Below, piece after piece: positions 7,278-13,883 of a DNA stretch of 16,145 nucleotides. Each line of letters begins with the position of its first letter. Position 1 is the first letter of the stretch. The notes under the pieces are model-generated. The model had not been told where the DNA came from, did no database searches, and saw only the letters and a program-made list of their open reading frames with translations. This DNA comes from UBA1189 sp045612065 (GTDB lineage Bacteria; Bacteroidota; Bacteroidia; Bacteroidales; Bacteroidaceae), in assembly GCA_045612065.1 (NCBI GenBank), contig JAZKYH010000061.1:1-16145 (forward strand), written 5' to 3'. The translations under genes were made by a program, and so were the position numbers.

Positions 7278-8366
7278 TTATTTCGCAGCCTCGCGTACGA
7301 TTGCCTGCATGCGGTCGTACTGCTCTTCCATACTGGTGAGGAGCTTGTACTGAGCGTGTGTGCGAACGAGGTTGTGACCATCGTAGCGTACCTTGTAGTA
7401 GTTGTCACCGTCGATGTAGTCCATCAAGAAACGGAGAACCTGCTCATAAGTGATGTAAATACCAGAGAATGCAAGCCAATCAATTTCGCTCTGAGTCATT
7501 GAAGCCTTACGCTCAGAGAGGTAACCCTTGATGTAACCCTCGAACATGTTGATATCCATAGATACGCGGTTGAGGTCCTGATCGTCCTCAGCACCGGTAT
7601 TGGTATATGAACGGAGTGCATCACCCACGTCGTTGAGTGAAGTGCTGCTCATACAGGTGTCGAGGTCGATAACGCAGAGCACATCACCATTCTCATTGAA
7701 GAGGATGTTGCTGAGCTTGGTATCGTTGTGAGTAACACGCATGGGAAGAACGCCCTCCTCAACCATCTTCCAGAAGTCGAGCATCTTCTCACGGCGGCTC
7801 TCAATCCAAGAGATTTCCTCCTTAAGTTCGGCTACGCGACCCATGGGATCCTTAGCGATAACCTCGTCCCACTGTTGGAAACGCCAGCGAATGTTGTGGA
7901 AGCCCTTAATAGTCTCAACAAGCGGAGTAGTGAAGTCGGCCAACTGAGCCTGGAAACGTCCGATACCCTGACCACCCTTGTAAGCGAGCTCGGGAGTGTC
8001 GGCACGGTCGTAGGTCACTGAACCCTCGATAAACTCGCACACTGCCCAGTAGTTGCCATCGGCATCCTGCCAGTAGTACTTGCCATCGGTAGTAGGAGTC
8101 TGAGTGAGTGCCTCACGACGGGGGTCACCACCAGCAGCAGCAATCTTTTCCTTGAGGTGAGTGGTCACCTTCACGATGTTGTCCATCATACCGGGAACAT
8201 CGGGGAAGATAGCGTGGTTCTTACGCTGAAGGATGTAGTTGGGAGCACTACCCTTAGTCTTCACTACGAATGTGTCGTTGATAAAACCTTCACCAAGAGG
8301 CTTGATGATTTCGATTTCGCCTTCGATTGCGAAGTGCGATGCAATGTTAAGCATTCTTTCGTCCAT
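7278..8366 (-). CDS. NahK-like N-acetylhexosamine 1-kinase (APH phosphotransferase family)
   Basis: This 362-residue cytoplasmic kinase resembles, as far as I remember the sequence, Bifidobacterium longum NahK (LnpB), which phosphorylates GlcNAc and GalNAc at C1 with ATP. The likeness runs end to end: IASHFAIEGEIEIIKPLGEG at the N-terminus, YILQRKNHAIFPD, LPMRVTHNDTKLSNIL, VIDLDT, and HNLVRTHAQYKLL near the end. The catalytic loop is H213-N214-D215 with N220. The metal-binding motif is D234-L-D236. A glycine-rich ATP loop lies near residues 24-32 (LGEGFINDT). Length is close to that of NahK. The gene is first in a minus-strand group with the sugar MFS gene. A consensus promoter lies 52 bp upstream. 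The substrate is inferred from similarity; other hexose 1-kinase activities are possible. The ATG at 8366 was chosen, with an alternative four codons later. Confidence 0.82.
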   Translation of the reverse strand: MDERMLNIASHFAIEGEIEIIKPLGEGFINDTFVVKTKGSAPNYILQRKNHAIFPDVPGMMDNIVKVTTHLKEKIAAAGGDPRREALTQTPTTDGKYYWQDADGNYWAVCEFIEGSVTYDRADTPELAYKGGQGIGRFQAQLADFTTPLVETIKGFHNIRWRFQQWDEVIAKDPMGRVAELKEEISWIESRREKMLDFWKMVEEGVLPMRVTHNDTKLSNILFNENGDVLCVIDLDTCMSSTSLNDVGDALRSYTNTGAEDDQDLNRVSMDINMFEGYIKGYLSERKASMTQSEIDWLAFSGIYITYEQVLRFLMDYIDGDNYYKVRYDGHNLVRTHAQYKLLTSMEEQYDRMQAIVREAAK

Positions 8367-8417
8367 GTCGTTTTTATTTCTTTTATGGTATTAGTCCATA
8401 ATATTCCTTTCAACGGG

Positions 8418-8448
8418 CAAAAATAAAATAAAGAAATGAAATGTACAA
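8418..8448 (-). promoter_or_regulatory. Bacteroidetes-type promoter for the kinase-MFS group
   Basis: On the minus strand, TTG (8448-8446) is followed after 20 nt by TATTTTTG (8425-8418). This fits the -33 TTTG and -7 TAnnTTTG pattern of Bacteroidetes sigma-ABfr promoters. The expected start near 8411 leaves a leader of about 45 nt. Confidence 0.7.
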
Positions 8449-8488
8449 TAAAATTAACGTAAATGTAACAAACTACAGAAATAGAATG

Positions 8489-8517
8489 TTGAGATTGCAA
8501 ATAAATGGTTATTTTTG
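8489..8517 (+). promoter_or_regulatory. Bacteroidetes-type promoter for prmC
   Basis: TTG at 8489-8491 is followed after 18 nt by TATTTTTG (8510-8517), an exact TAnnTTTG -7 box. Transcription should begin near 8524, about 27 nt before the prmC ATG at 8551. This argues for the ATG over the upstream in-frame TTG at 8515, which lies inside the box. Confidence 0.7.
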
Positions 8518-8550
8518 CACAAGATTGCAAACCCGAAAAGGCAAAAACGC

Positions 8551-9393
8551 ATGAGAAAACTAATAGAGGAAATAGAACTTTATTTAGGTAATATATATAT
8601 AAATGAGGAGCTAAGTGCTGTCGTCCGCGCCATCTGTTGCGACATCTTAGGCATCAGCACAACCGCCTATTTTCTGAAGGAGAAGATAACACTAACAGCA
8701 GAGCAACAAGAACGATTGGACGATACGATAAGCCGCCTACGACAGGGCGAACCGCTGCAATATATTGAGGGTAAGGCCCCCTTCTGCGGAATGGATTTTC
8801 TCGTCACGCCAGCCACGCTGATTCCCCGTCCAGAGACAGCCGAATTGGTGGATTGGATTGCTCAGGACTACACCACGCAAAGCCCTATCATCTTGGACCT
8901 TGGTACGGGCAGCGGATGTATCGCTATCGCATTGAGAAAGAGGCTTCCCGAGGCCATCGTGGAGGCTTGCGACATATCGTCTGAGGCATTGGCCGTGGCC
9001 AAAGAAAATGGAGAGAGAAACGGGGCTAAGGTTTCGTTCTTTCATCACGACATGCTCGACCTCTCCGCTCCCCTGCCCCACTCCTATAATATATTGGTAA
9101 GCAACCCGCCCTACATCAAGCAGAGCGAGGCGGCCGAGATGGAGGAGCACGTCACCCAGTGGGAACCCCACACGGCCCTCTTCGTGCCTGACGATGATGC
9201 CTTGCGCTTCTATCGTGCCATAGCAGAGATAGGACAAACCGATGTTCTTCTGCCCGGAGGAAGCATCTATGTAGAAATCAACCAAGTACTCGGAAAAGAA
9301 ACCGTAGAGTTATTTGAATCTTACGGGTATAAAGAGGTGGGACTCCGCCAGGATATCTATGGCAATGACAGGATGGTGAAAGCTTTGAAATAA
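8551..9393 (+). CDS. prmC: Peptide chain release factor N5-glutamine methyltransferase (PrmC/HemK)
   Basis: The 280-residue enzyme uses S-adenosylmethionine to methylate the glutamine of the GGQ motif in release factors RF1 and RF2, which improves peptide release. A helical N-terminal domain (~1-80) ends in the family signature GEPLQYIEGKAPFCGMDF. LIPRPETAELV follows at 90-100. The SAM-binding motif I is ILDLGTGSGCIAIAL (114-128). The catalytic/substrate motif is NPPY (185-188, VSNPPYIK). The end carries YVEINQVLG and a terminal R-Q-D-I-Y-G-N-D-R motif common in the family. Length matches the usual ~280. I chose the ATG at 8551 because the promoter box overlaps the earlier TTG. It opens a plus-strand group with recX and comF, though a repeat-bearing gap separates it from recX. 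Confidence 0.95.
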   Translation: MRKLIEEIELYLGNIYINEELSAVVRAICCDILGISTTAYFLKEKITLTAEQQERLDDTISRLRQGEPLQYIEGKAPFCGMDFLVTPATLIPRPETAELVDWIAQDYTTQSPIILDLGTGSGCIAIALRKRLPEAIVEACDISSEALAVAKENGERNGAKVSFFHHDMLDLSAPLPHSYNILVSNPPYIKQSEAAEMEEHVTQWEPHTALFVPDDDALRFYRAIAEIGQTDVLLPGGSIYVEINQVLGKETVELFESYGYKEVGLRQDIYGNDRMVKALK

Positions 9394-9398
9394 TCGTT

Positions 9399-9482
9399 TG
9401 TCATCTTGAACGCAGTGAAAGATCTCACGCAAGGACTTTGCCAGTACACTCTGCGAGATCCTTCACTTCGTTCAGGATGACA
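9399..9482. repeat. Intergenic inverted repeat (TGTCATC..TGAACG..GTGAA..GATCTC type)
   Basis: The arms 9399-9426 and 9455-9482 are 28 nt each and complementary apart from 3 positions, around a 28-nt spacer. As remembered, this TGTCATCcTGAACG..GTGAAgGATCTC motif recurs between genes in many Bacteroidales and other bacterial genomes, and its antisense reading gives the familiar spurious peptide CHPERSEGS. It lies between prmC and recX and could fold in the transcript. A T run for termination on the plus strand is absent. Confidence 0.75.
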
Positions 9483-9504
9483 AAAAAAGAAGAAGAGAAC
9501 TATT

Positions 9505-9975
9505 ATGACGGCAGAGGAGATACTATATAAATTGGCAGCGCGGTGTTCGGTGAGCGAACAGTGCTTGAGCGATGTGGAGAGCAAGTTGGCAAAGTATGAC
9601 TTGACGGAGGAGGAGAAGACACGGATATTGCGCCACCTCGTGGAGGAGAAATATGTGGACGATGGACGCTATGCAGCGGCATACGTGCGCGACAAATACC
9701 GCTTCAACAAGTGGGGGCGCATGAAGATTGCCCAAGGGCTGCGCATGAAGGGCATCGACCGCGAGACCATAGAGGCTGCCATGGAAGTCATTGACGAGCA
9801 GGAATATCTGAACATCCTGCGCGACCTCCTCAAGGCCAAGCGCAAGAGCACCAAGGGCAAGAGCGAATACGAAATCAACGGGAAACTTGCACGCTTCGCC
9901 ACTGGCCGCGGATTTGAATATGCAGCCATACGCCAATGCCTGGGCAGTGACATCGAAGAATATGAAATGGATTAG
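9505..9975 (+). CDS. recX: RecX-family regulatory protein
   Basis: This 156-residue protein is of the RecX type. RecX binds RecA filaments and restrains recombination and the SOS response. The family is built of three three-helix repeats. Visible signs are the N-terminal LYKLAARCSVSEQCLSDVESKL (family pattern L..L..R..S..EL..KL), then LVEEKYVDDGRYAAAYVRDK, FNKWGRMKIAQGLRMKGID and a C-terminal arm with KLARFATGRGFEYAAIRQCL. Its length of about 150 residues is normal. It ends 14 bp into comF, so the two are very likely translated from one message. recA is not in view, which is common. The ATG at 9505 lies 22 bp after the intergenic inverted repeat, so its expression may be shaped by that structure. 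Confidence 0.88.
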   Translation: MTAEEILYKLAARCSVSEQCLSDVESKLAKYDLTEEEKTRILRHLVEEKYVDDGRYAAAYVRDKYRFNKWGRMKIAQGLRMKGIDRETIEAAMEVIDEQEYLNILRDLLKAKRKSTKGKSEYEINGKLARFATGRGFEYAAIRQCLGSDIEEYEMD

Positions 9976-10654
9976 CGACCTCAAGGAAGTGCTCTTCCCG
10001 CGCTACTGTAAGGTGTGCGGGCAACGATTGATGCAGGGCGAACAGCATCTGTGCTTGGGATGCCTGTTAGAACTGCCCCGCACGCACTATGAGCAAGACC
10101 CAAACAACCTGCTGATGCAGCACTTCATGGAGTGGCCCGAAGTGGTGCGTGCCACGGCCTACCTCTATTATTATAAGGAAGGGAGGTACAGCAGCCTCAT
10201 CCACCACCTGAAATACCACGACCACCCCGAAGTGGGGATCTACCTCGGACGCTTGGCTGCCAATGAGTTAAGGCAAAGCGGGTTCTTCGACGGCATAGAC
10301 CTCATCCTCCCCGTCCCCCTATCAAAAAAGAAACTCCGCAAACGTGGCTACAACCAGTGCGACTATATCGCCCGCGGCATCAGCGAAATCACAGGAATAC
10401 CTGTACATACCGACTATATGGAGCGAGTCATCGATAACGACACACAAACACACAAGGACCGCATGGATCGTTGGAAGAATGCCGAGGGGATATTCCGTGT
10501 AACAAAGCCCGAATGTTTGAGAGGCAAGCACGTTTTACTGCTCGACGACGTTGCCACTACCGGGTCAACCCTCCACGCCTGCATATCCACGCTACTCACC
10601 ACACCCGACGTTCGCGTCAGCGTGTTTGCTCTGGCTACCGCTAAGGACTCATAA
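9962..10654 (+). CDS. comF: ComF-family phosphoribosyltransferase-like protein
   Basis: The protein (230 residues from the ATG at 9962) combines an N-terminal zinc-binding CxxC...CxxC pair (C16, C19, C31, C34; YCKVCG and CLGC) with a type I phosphoribosyltransferase fold. The PRPP-loop motif is VLLLDDVATTGST (191-203), and the family motif KRGYNQ lies at 128-133. ComF proteins are linked to DNA uptake in naturally competent bacteria, but their biochemical role is poorly defined and homologues are widespread in non-competent species. I chose the ATG at 9962 because the zinc motif then falls at the usual distance from the N-terminus; the longer open frame runs back inside recX. The 14-bp overlap with recX suggests translational coupling. 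Confidence 0.9.
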   Translation: MKWISDLKEVLFPRYCKVCGQRLMQGEQHLCLGCLLELPRTHYEQDPNNLLMQHFMEWPEVVRATAYLYYYKEGRYSSLIHHLKYHDHPEVGIYLGRLAANELRQSGFFDGIDLILPVPLSKKKLRKRGYNQCDYIARGISEITGIPVHTDYMERVIDNDTQTHKDRMDRWKNAEGIFRVTKPECLRGKHVLLLDDVATTGSTLHACISTLLTTPDVRVSVFALATAKDS

Positions 10655-10688
10655 TTCTGTCATCCCAACTCGTAGCAAAAGATAGCGC

Positions 10689-10776
10689 GATAGCTAACGA
10701 GGAACACCGCAATAGCTAGTGAGGAGAACCGCGGTAGCTAGTGAGGAGAACCGCGGTAGCTAACGCGGCGAACAAT
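10689..10776. repeat. 22-bp tandem repeat (minisatellite), four units
   Basis: The units are 10689-10710, 10711-10732, 10733-10754 and 10755-10776. Units 2 and 3 differ at one base (AATAGCTAG.. versus GGTAGCTAG.. counts two at the head) and share TAGCTAGTGAGGAGAACCGC. Units 1 and 4 are diverged. A weaker unit may precede them (10667-10688). Each unit has the palindrome TAGCTA, and unit junctions make CCGCGG. The array fills the gap between the convergent comF and DUF2027-Smr genes and touches the stop codon of the latter. Confidence 0.85.
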
Positions 10777-11873
10777 CACTTAATGATTACCAACAAAGCA
10801 CCAAAGCCGTATTCACGGAACGAGGCATCCTGGCTGATGCACGAGCCGTACTTGCTCTTGAGTTCCTTGAGCAGGGCGTTGCGGAGCACCCCTTCGCCCT
10901 TGCCATGGATGAAGACAAGGCGCTGATTCTTCTTGTTACGATACTCGTCCATCGTCTTGCGGAACACATCGAGCTGGTAGTTGAGCATATCGCTATTGCT
11001 CAAGCCATTGGTATTGTCGAGCAGTTCGTGAATGTGAAGGTCCACCTCGATGGTGTTGTCGGCCTTCTGCTTACGGGCAGGTTGGGGAGTACGGTTGGGA
11101 CGGCTGTCGTCGCGCGTCTTCTTCAGCAGTGCCTCCTTCAGTTCGTCGGCCTCAACAAACACCTGACGCACGGGACGGTCGTCGCGCACGATATCGTACA
11201 CGAGAGCAGGCTCCTCGAAGAAGGGGCTATCGGTATTGAAGGTGTGGAGTTTGTAGAACTTCACCGTATCGATGCGCAGTTCCACATCCACTGCCGGCTT
11301 CTTCATGTAGTTCTTCTCCTGCTTGTAGGCAAAGAGTTGGATGTTGACGCGCTCCAATTCATTAAGTTGTTCACGGCCAAACTCCTCGATGAAGAGTTTC
11401 GTGTTGGGTTCGATGATGCCCTGTGAGCGCAACTTCATACCACCTGCCGAGGGCGATGAGTAGAGGTACGACACGTAGTAGTTGCTATCGTTGACGATGT
11501 AGGTCTCAAAGATGGTGGTGCTGATTTGCTTGATATCAACGGGAACAAAGGCAAGGGCGACATTGAGTTTCTCGCCTTCGCGACGCTCCATAGGGCGGTA
11601 GGTTACCTGAGGTTCAAAATCCTCGTCCGCATCATCGTTGCGAAGAGAGGCCACCGCACTCTTTGTCGGCTTCTTCGGCTCCTCTTTCTTCGGGGCTACT
11701 GTCTTCTTCTCAAAATTATATTCATTGGTATCAATCACCACACACTCACGGATGAGCATGGGGATGCTGAAGCCGTTCTCGTCCTCTACGAGGGCGACAT
11801 CCTTACCTTGAAAACCCTTCACAATACCGCCTCCAGTCTCGAAGAGGAAGCGCACTTTATCTCCTATTTTCAT
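10776..11873 (-). CDS. DUF2027 domain protein with C-terminal Smr domain
   Basis: This 365-residue protein has an N-terminal small beta domain (~1-50, MKIGDKVRFLFETGGGIV), a lysine/proline-rich acidic linker (~53-90) and a DUF2027-type middle (~95-250) seen in Bacteroidetes proteins. It ends in an Smr domain (~275-365) with the signatures EVDLHIHELL (D278-L-H280) and FIHGKGEGVLRNAL (H323-G-K-G). Smr domains, known from MutS2, bind nucleic acid and often have nuclease activity, more recently tied to mRNA cleavage at stalled ribosomes. What this particular fusion does is not known to me. It is last in the minus-strand series after the NUDIX gene, 89 bp downstream across an inverted repeat. Its stop codon TGA abuts the 22-bp tandem repeat. 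Confidence 0.85.
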   Translation of the reverse strand: MKIGDKVRFLFETGGGIVKGFQGKDVALVEDENGFSIPMLIRECVVIDTNEYNFEKKTVAPKKEEPKKPTKSAVASLRNDDADEDFEPQVTYRPMERREGEKLNVALAFVPVDIKQISTTIFETYIVNDSNYYVSYLYSSPSAGGMKLRSQGIIEPNTKLFIEEFGREQLNELERVNIQLFAYKQEKNYMKKPAVDVELRIDTVKFYKLHTFNTDSPFFEEPALVYDIVRDDRPVRQVFVEADELKEALLKKTRDDSRPNRTPQPARKQKADNTIEVDLHIHELLDNTNGLSNSDMLNYQLDVFRKTMDEYRNKKNQRLVFIHGKGEGVLRNALLKELKSKYGSCISQDASFREYGFGALLVIIK

Positions 11874-11897
11874 GTTATTTAGTTTATTTATAAAAGG

Positions 11898-11955
11898 CCA
11901 CAGATTACACGGATTTCTCTGACTATACTATTGTATGTACTATCCTAATCTGTGG
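11898..11955. repeat. Inverted repeat CCACAGATTA...TAATCTGTGG
   Basis: Perfect 10-bp arms (11898-11907 and 11946-11955) enclose a 38-nt spacer, in the 89-bp gap between the NUDIX and DUF2027-Smr genes. Words of the form CCACAGATTACACGGATT recur between genes in many Bacteroidales, as remembered, so this is probably a copy of a dispersed repeat. A message crossing it could fold, but it lacks a terminator T run. Confidence 0.6.
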
Positions 11956-11962
11956 TTGAAAA

Positions 11963-12463
11963 TCACATCAAACCAAGTTTTAATATTTCACTCTCAAAGT
12001 TGGGCGTGAGCACACCCTTTCCCATTGCCTCACGTATCTCGTCAAGAGTCCAGAAGCGGCCGCCATCGAGTTCGGCAGTGGGGCGGATGTCGCCATCGTA
12101 TATCGTGCGGTAGACGTGTACCAGTTCGCGGTCGCGCTCCGACTCAAAGACATAGCGCACAAGAAACTCAGGAGTGAACGCCTCGATACCCAATTCCTCA
12201 CGCACCTCGCGTTGCAGGGCCGAGGCGATATCCTCACCATAGTCCACATGCCCGCCTACGGCCGTATCCCATTTTCCGGGTTGGATGTCCTTCCATAAGG
12301 GGCGTTGCTGCAAATAGAGCCGTCCTTGCGAATCGAACACATGCAGATGCACCACGGGATGCAACAGTTTGCTTCCATCATGACACTGGCCACGCGTAGC
12401 ACTGCCTATCACATTGCCCTCCTCATCAACAAGAGGCAAGAGTTCTTGGTTGTTATCTTTCAT
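11963..12463 (-). CDS. NUDIX hydrolase
   Basis: The 166-residue protein belongs to the NUDIX superfamily, Mg2+-dependent hydrolases of nucleoside diphosphates linked to another group. The full NUDIX box spans 71-93 (G71-HVDYG-E77, seven residues, then REVREELGI), with the metal-binding E86, E89 and E90 present. The N-terminal LVDEEGNVIGSATRGQCH and the LHPVVHLHVFDSQGRLYLQQR stretch resemble the YfcD/isopentenyl-diphosphate isomerase-like branch. That branch has varied or unknown substrates, so none is assigned. It lies 85 bp downstream of the queA-like gene, same strand, with TTTAC-type repeats in the gap and no clear promoter, so co-transcription is likely. Confidence 0.88.
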   Translation of the reverse strand: MKDNNQELLPLVDEEGNVIGSATRGQCHDGSKLLHPVVHLHVFDSQGRLYLQQRPLWKDIQPGKWDTAVGGHVDYGEDIASALQREVREELGIEAFTPEFLVRYVFESERDRELVHVYRTIYDGDIRPTAELDGGRFWTLDEIREAMGKGVLTPNFESEILKLGLM

Positions 12464-12545
12464 ATTTACAGTTTGGCAATTTACTATTTACAATTAGTCT
12501 ATTCTCATTCCTAAGTAGCACATTGTAAATGGTTAAATGGTAAAT
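12464..12545. repeat. AT-rich TTTAC/GTAAA inverted repeat between queA-like and NUDIX genes
   Basis: The left side (12464-12496) repeats ATTTAC-like words and the right side (12522-12545) repeats GTAAATGG-like words. ATTTACTATTTACAAT (12478-12493) and ATTGTAAATGGTTAAAT (12522-12538) are near complements. A shorter stretch of the same kind lies between the kinase and MFS genes (about 7250-7280, GATTTACAATTTACGATTTA). Confidence 0.5.
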
Positions 12546-12548
12546 GCA

Positions 12549-13772
12549 TTAGGGTACGAGCAACGAACTGTCACCGTAACTCAAGAAACGGAAGTCGTGC
12601 CCGAGAGCATAGTCATATATCTTGCGCCAGTTGCCCTTCACGAAAGCCGAAACAAGCAACAGCAAAGTACTCTTGGGCTGATGGAAGTTGGTCACGATAC
12701 GCTTCACGATATGGAATGTGTAGCCGGGAGCAATCATAATCTGCGTATTGGTATGCAACGCAAGCAAGTTGTGACGATTGAGATAGTCGAGTATCTGTTG
12801 CAATGCCTCCAGTGTGGCGAGTTGATTGTATTGCTCCTCATAAGGCATCCACTGCGTCACGCGCAGTTGCTCCTCCGTAGCGTCGGGACATTGGCTGATG
12901 AGTACACCTATATAATATAGGCTCTCGAGCGTGCGCACCGAGGTAGTACCTACAGCAATGGCCTCGCCACCGTGAGCGATGAGTTTCTCTATCGTCCCGC
13001 GCTCCACCACGATGTACTCCGAGTGCATCTCGTGATCGCCGATCTCGGCACTCTTCACGGGCTTGAAGGTTCCAGCGCCTACGTGGAGCGTCACCTCTTC
13101 GCGTTCGATGCCTTTGGAGTCAATGGCTTGCAACACACTTTCGGTAAAGTGAAGCCCTGCGGTGGGTGCTGCCACCGAACCTTTAATCTTTGAGTACACG
13201 GTCTGGTAGGTCTGCTTGTCGCTCTCCTCGGTCTTACGGTTCAAGTAGGGCGGAATGGGCAGTTCGCCCACAGCCTCAAGCACCTCGGCAAAAGTCACCG
13301 TAGAGTCGTCCCAGGCAAAGTCGATGCGGTGGCCCGTGCCCACCACCTCGCTACGTGTAGCAGTGAGTGTCAGCGTGCGGCCATGCACCGAGATTTCCTT
13401 ACTCAGCGCACCCTCTTTCCACTTCTTGAGGTTGCCCACGAGACAGAGCCAACTGCAACGTTCGGTCTGCGCAAACATCTGCACATACTCATTGGGCACC
13501 AAGGGCTCAAGGCAGAATACCTCGATAAACGCTCCCGTCTCCTTACGGAAGTGTAGGCGGGCCTGTATCACTCGGGTATTATTGAACACCATGAGCGTTC
13601 CCGAAGGCAAGTGCTCGGGGAGCGAAGAGAAGGAGTCCTCACTTACCTCACCACCCCGATAGAGCAACAGTTTGGAACTGTCGCGCTGCGCCAAGGGGAA
13701 CTTGGCTATACGCTCATCGGGCAATGGGTAGTCGAACTCGTCGATAGCGATATGTCGTGTCTGTTCGTTCAT
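12549..13772 (-). CDS. queA: QueA-type S-adenosylmethionine:tRNA ribosyltransferase-isomerase (long form)
   Basis: QueA moves the ribosyl part of S-adenosylmethionine to preQ1 in tRNA, making epoxyqueuosine at the wobble position. The 407-residue protein has the family blocks DFDY.LP-like FDYPLPDERIAKFPLAQRD (13-31), NNTRVIQARL, GELPIPPYLNR (169-179), YQTVYSKIKGSVAAPTAGLHF, LHVGAGTFKPV, AVGTTSVRTLES (273-284), TNFHQPKSTLLLLVSAF (361-377) and FLSYGDSSLL. E. coli QueA is about 356 residues. Most of the excess here falls between 285 and ~340, a mostly helical insert (CPDATEEQLRVTQWMPYEEQ region). As I recall, Bacteroidetes often carry both a ~350-residue QueA and this longer paralogue, so the exact tRNA role of the long form is uncertain. 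The start is fixed by the usual distance to FDY.LP. It heads the minus-strand group with the NUDIX and Smr genes. Confidence 0.85.
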   Translation of the reverse strand: MNEQTRHIAIDEFDYPLPDERIAKFPLAQRDSSKLLLYRGGEVSEDSFSSLPEHLPSGTLMVFNNTRVIQARLHFRKETGAFIEVFCLEPLVPNEYVQMFAQTERCSWLCLVGNLKKWKEGALSKEISVHGRTLTLTATRSEVVGTGHRIDFAWDDSTVTFAEVLEAVGELPIPPYLNRKTEESDKQTYQTVYSKIKGSVAAPTAGLHFTESVLQAIDSKGIEREEVTLHVGAGTFKPVKSAEIGDHEMHSEYIVVERGTIEKLIAHGGEAIAVGTTSVRTLESLYYIGVLISQCPDATEEQLRVTQWMPYEEQYNQLATLEALQQILDYLNRHNLLALHTNTQIMIAPGYTFHIVKRIVTNFHQPKSTLLLLVSAFVKGNWRKIYDYALGHDFRFLSYGDSSLLVP

Positions 13773-13777
13773 AACTG

Positions 13778-13785
13778 CAAAAGTA
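13778..13785 (-). promoter_or_regulatory. Possible -7 box 5 nt from the queA-like start codon
   Basis: On the minus strand, TACTTTTG (13785-13778) matches TAnnTTTG exactly, and CAGTT separates it from the ATG at 13772. If used, transcription would begin at or next to the start codon, making a leaderless message. The only nearby -33 candidate (TTG at 13804-13802, 16 nt away) is poorly spaced. Confidence 0.45.
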
Positions 13786-13869
13786 CGTTTTTTTACTGAA
13801 TCAAGCGGTATACTATGGATATTGAAGAATAAAAATCACAAAAAACTTCTTTTTCTTGCTACTTTTTCG

Positions 13870-13877
13870 CAATTTTG
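13870..13877 (+). promoter_or_regulatory. Possible -7 box 6 nt from the dus start codon
   Basis: CAATTTTG (13870-13877) fits TAnnTTTG at all fixed positions but the first, and lies six bases before the ATG at 13884. An alternative box, TACTTTTT (13860-13867), mismatches only the last base. Neither has a well-placed -33 element. Confidence 0.3.
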
Positions 13878-13883
13878 CAGCCT

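Noticed and set aside
9357..9584. 75-codon minus-strand frame containing CHPERSEGS
   Set aside because: This peptide is the well-known spurious translation of the intergenic inverted repeat at 9399-9482, not a protein.
9523..9984. 153-codon minus-strand frame opposite recX
   Set aside because: It is a shadow of recX, whose family pattern and overlap with comF are convincing.
10667..10776. CRISPR array or coding repeat
   Set aside because: The 22-bp units are directly adjacent with no spacers, and the plus-strand frame across them continues only antisense into the Smr gene.
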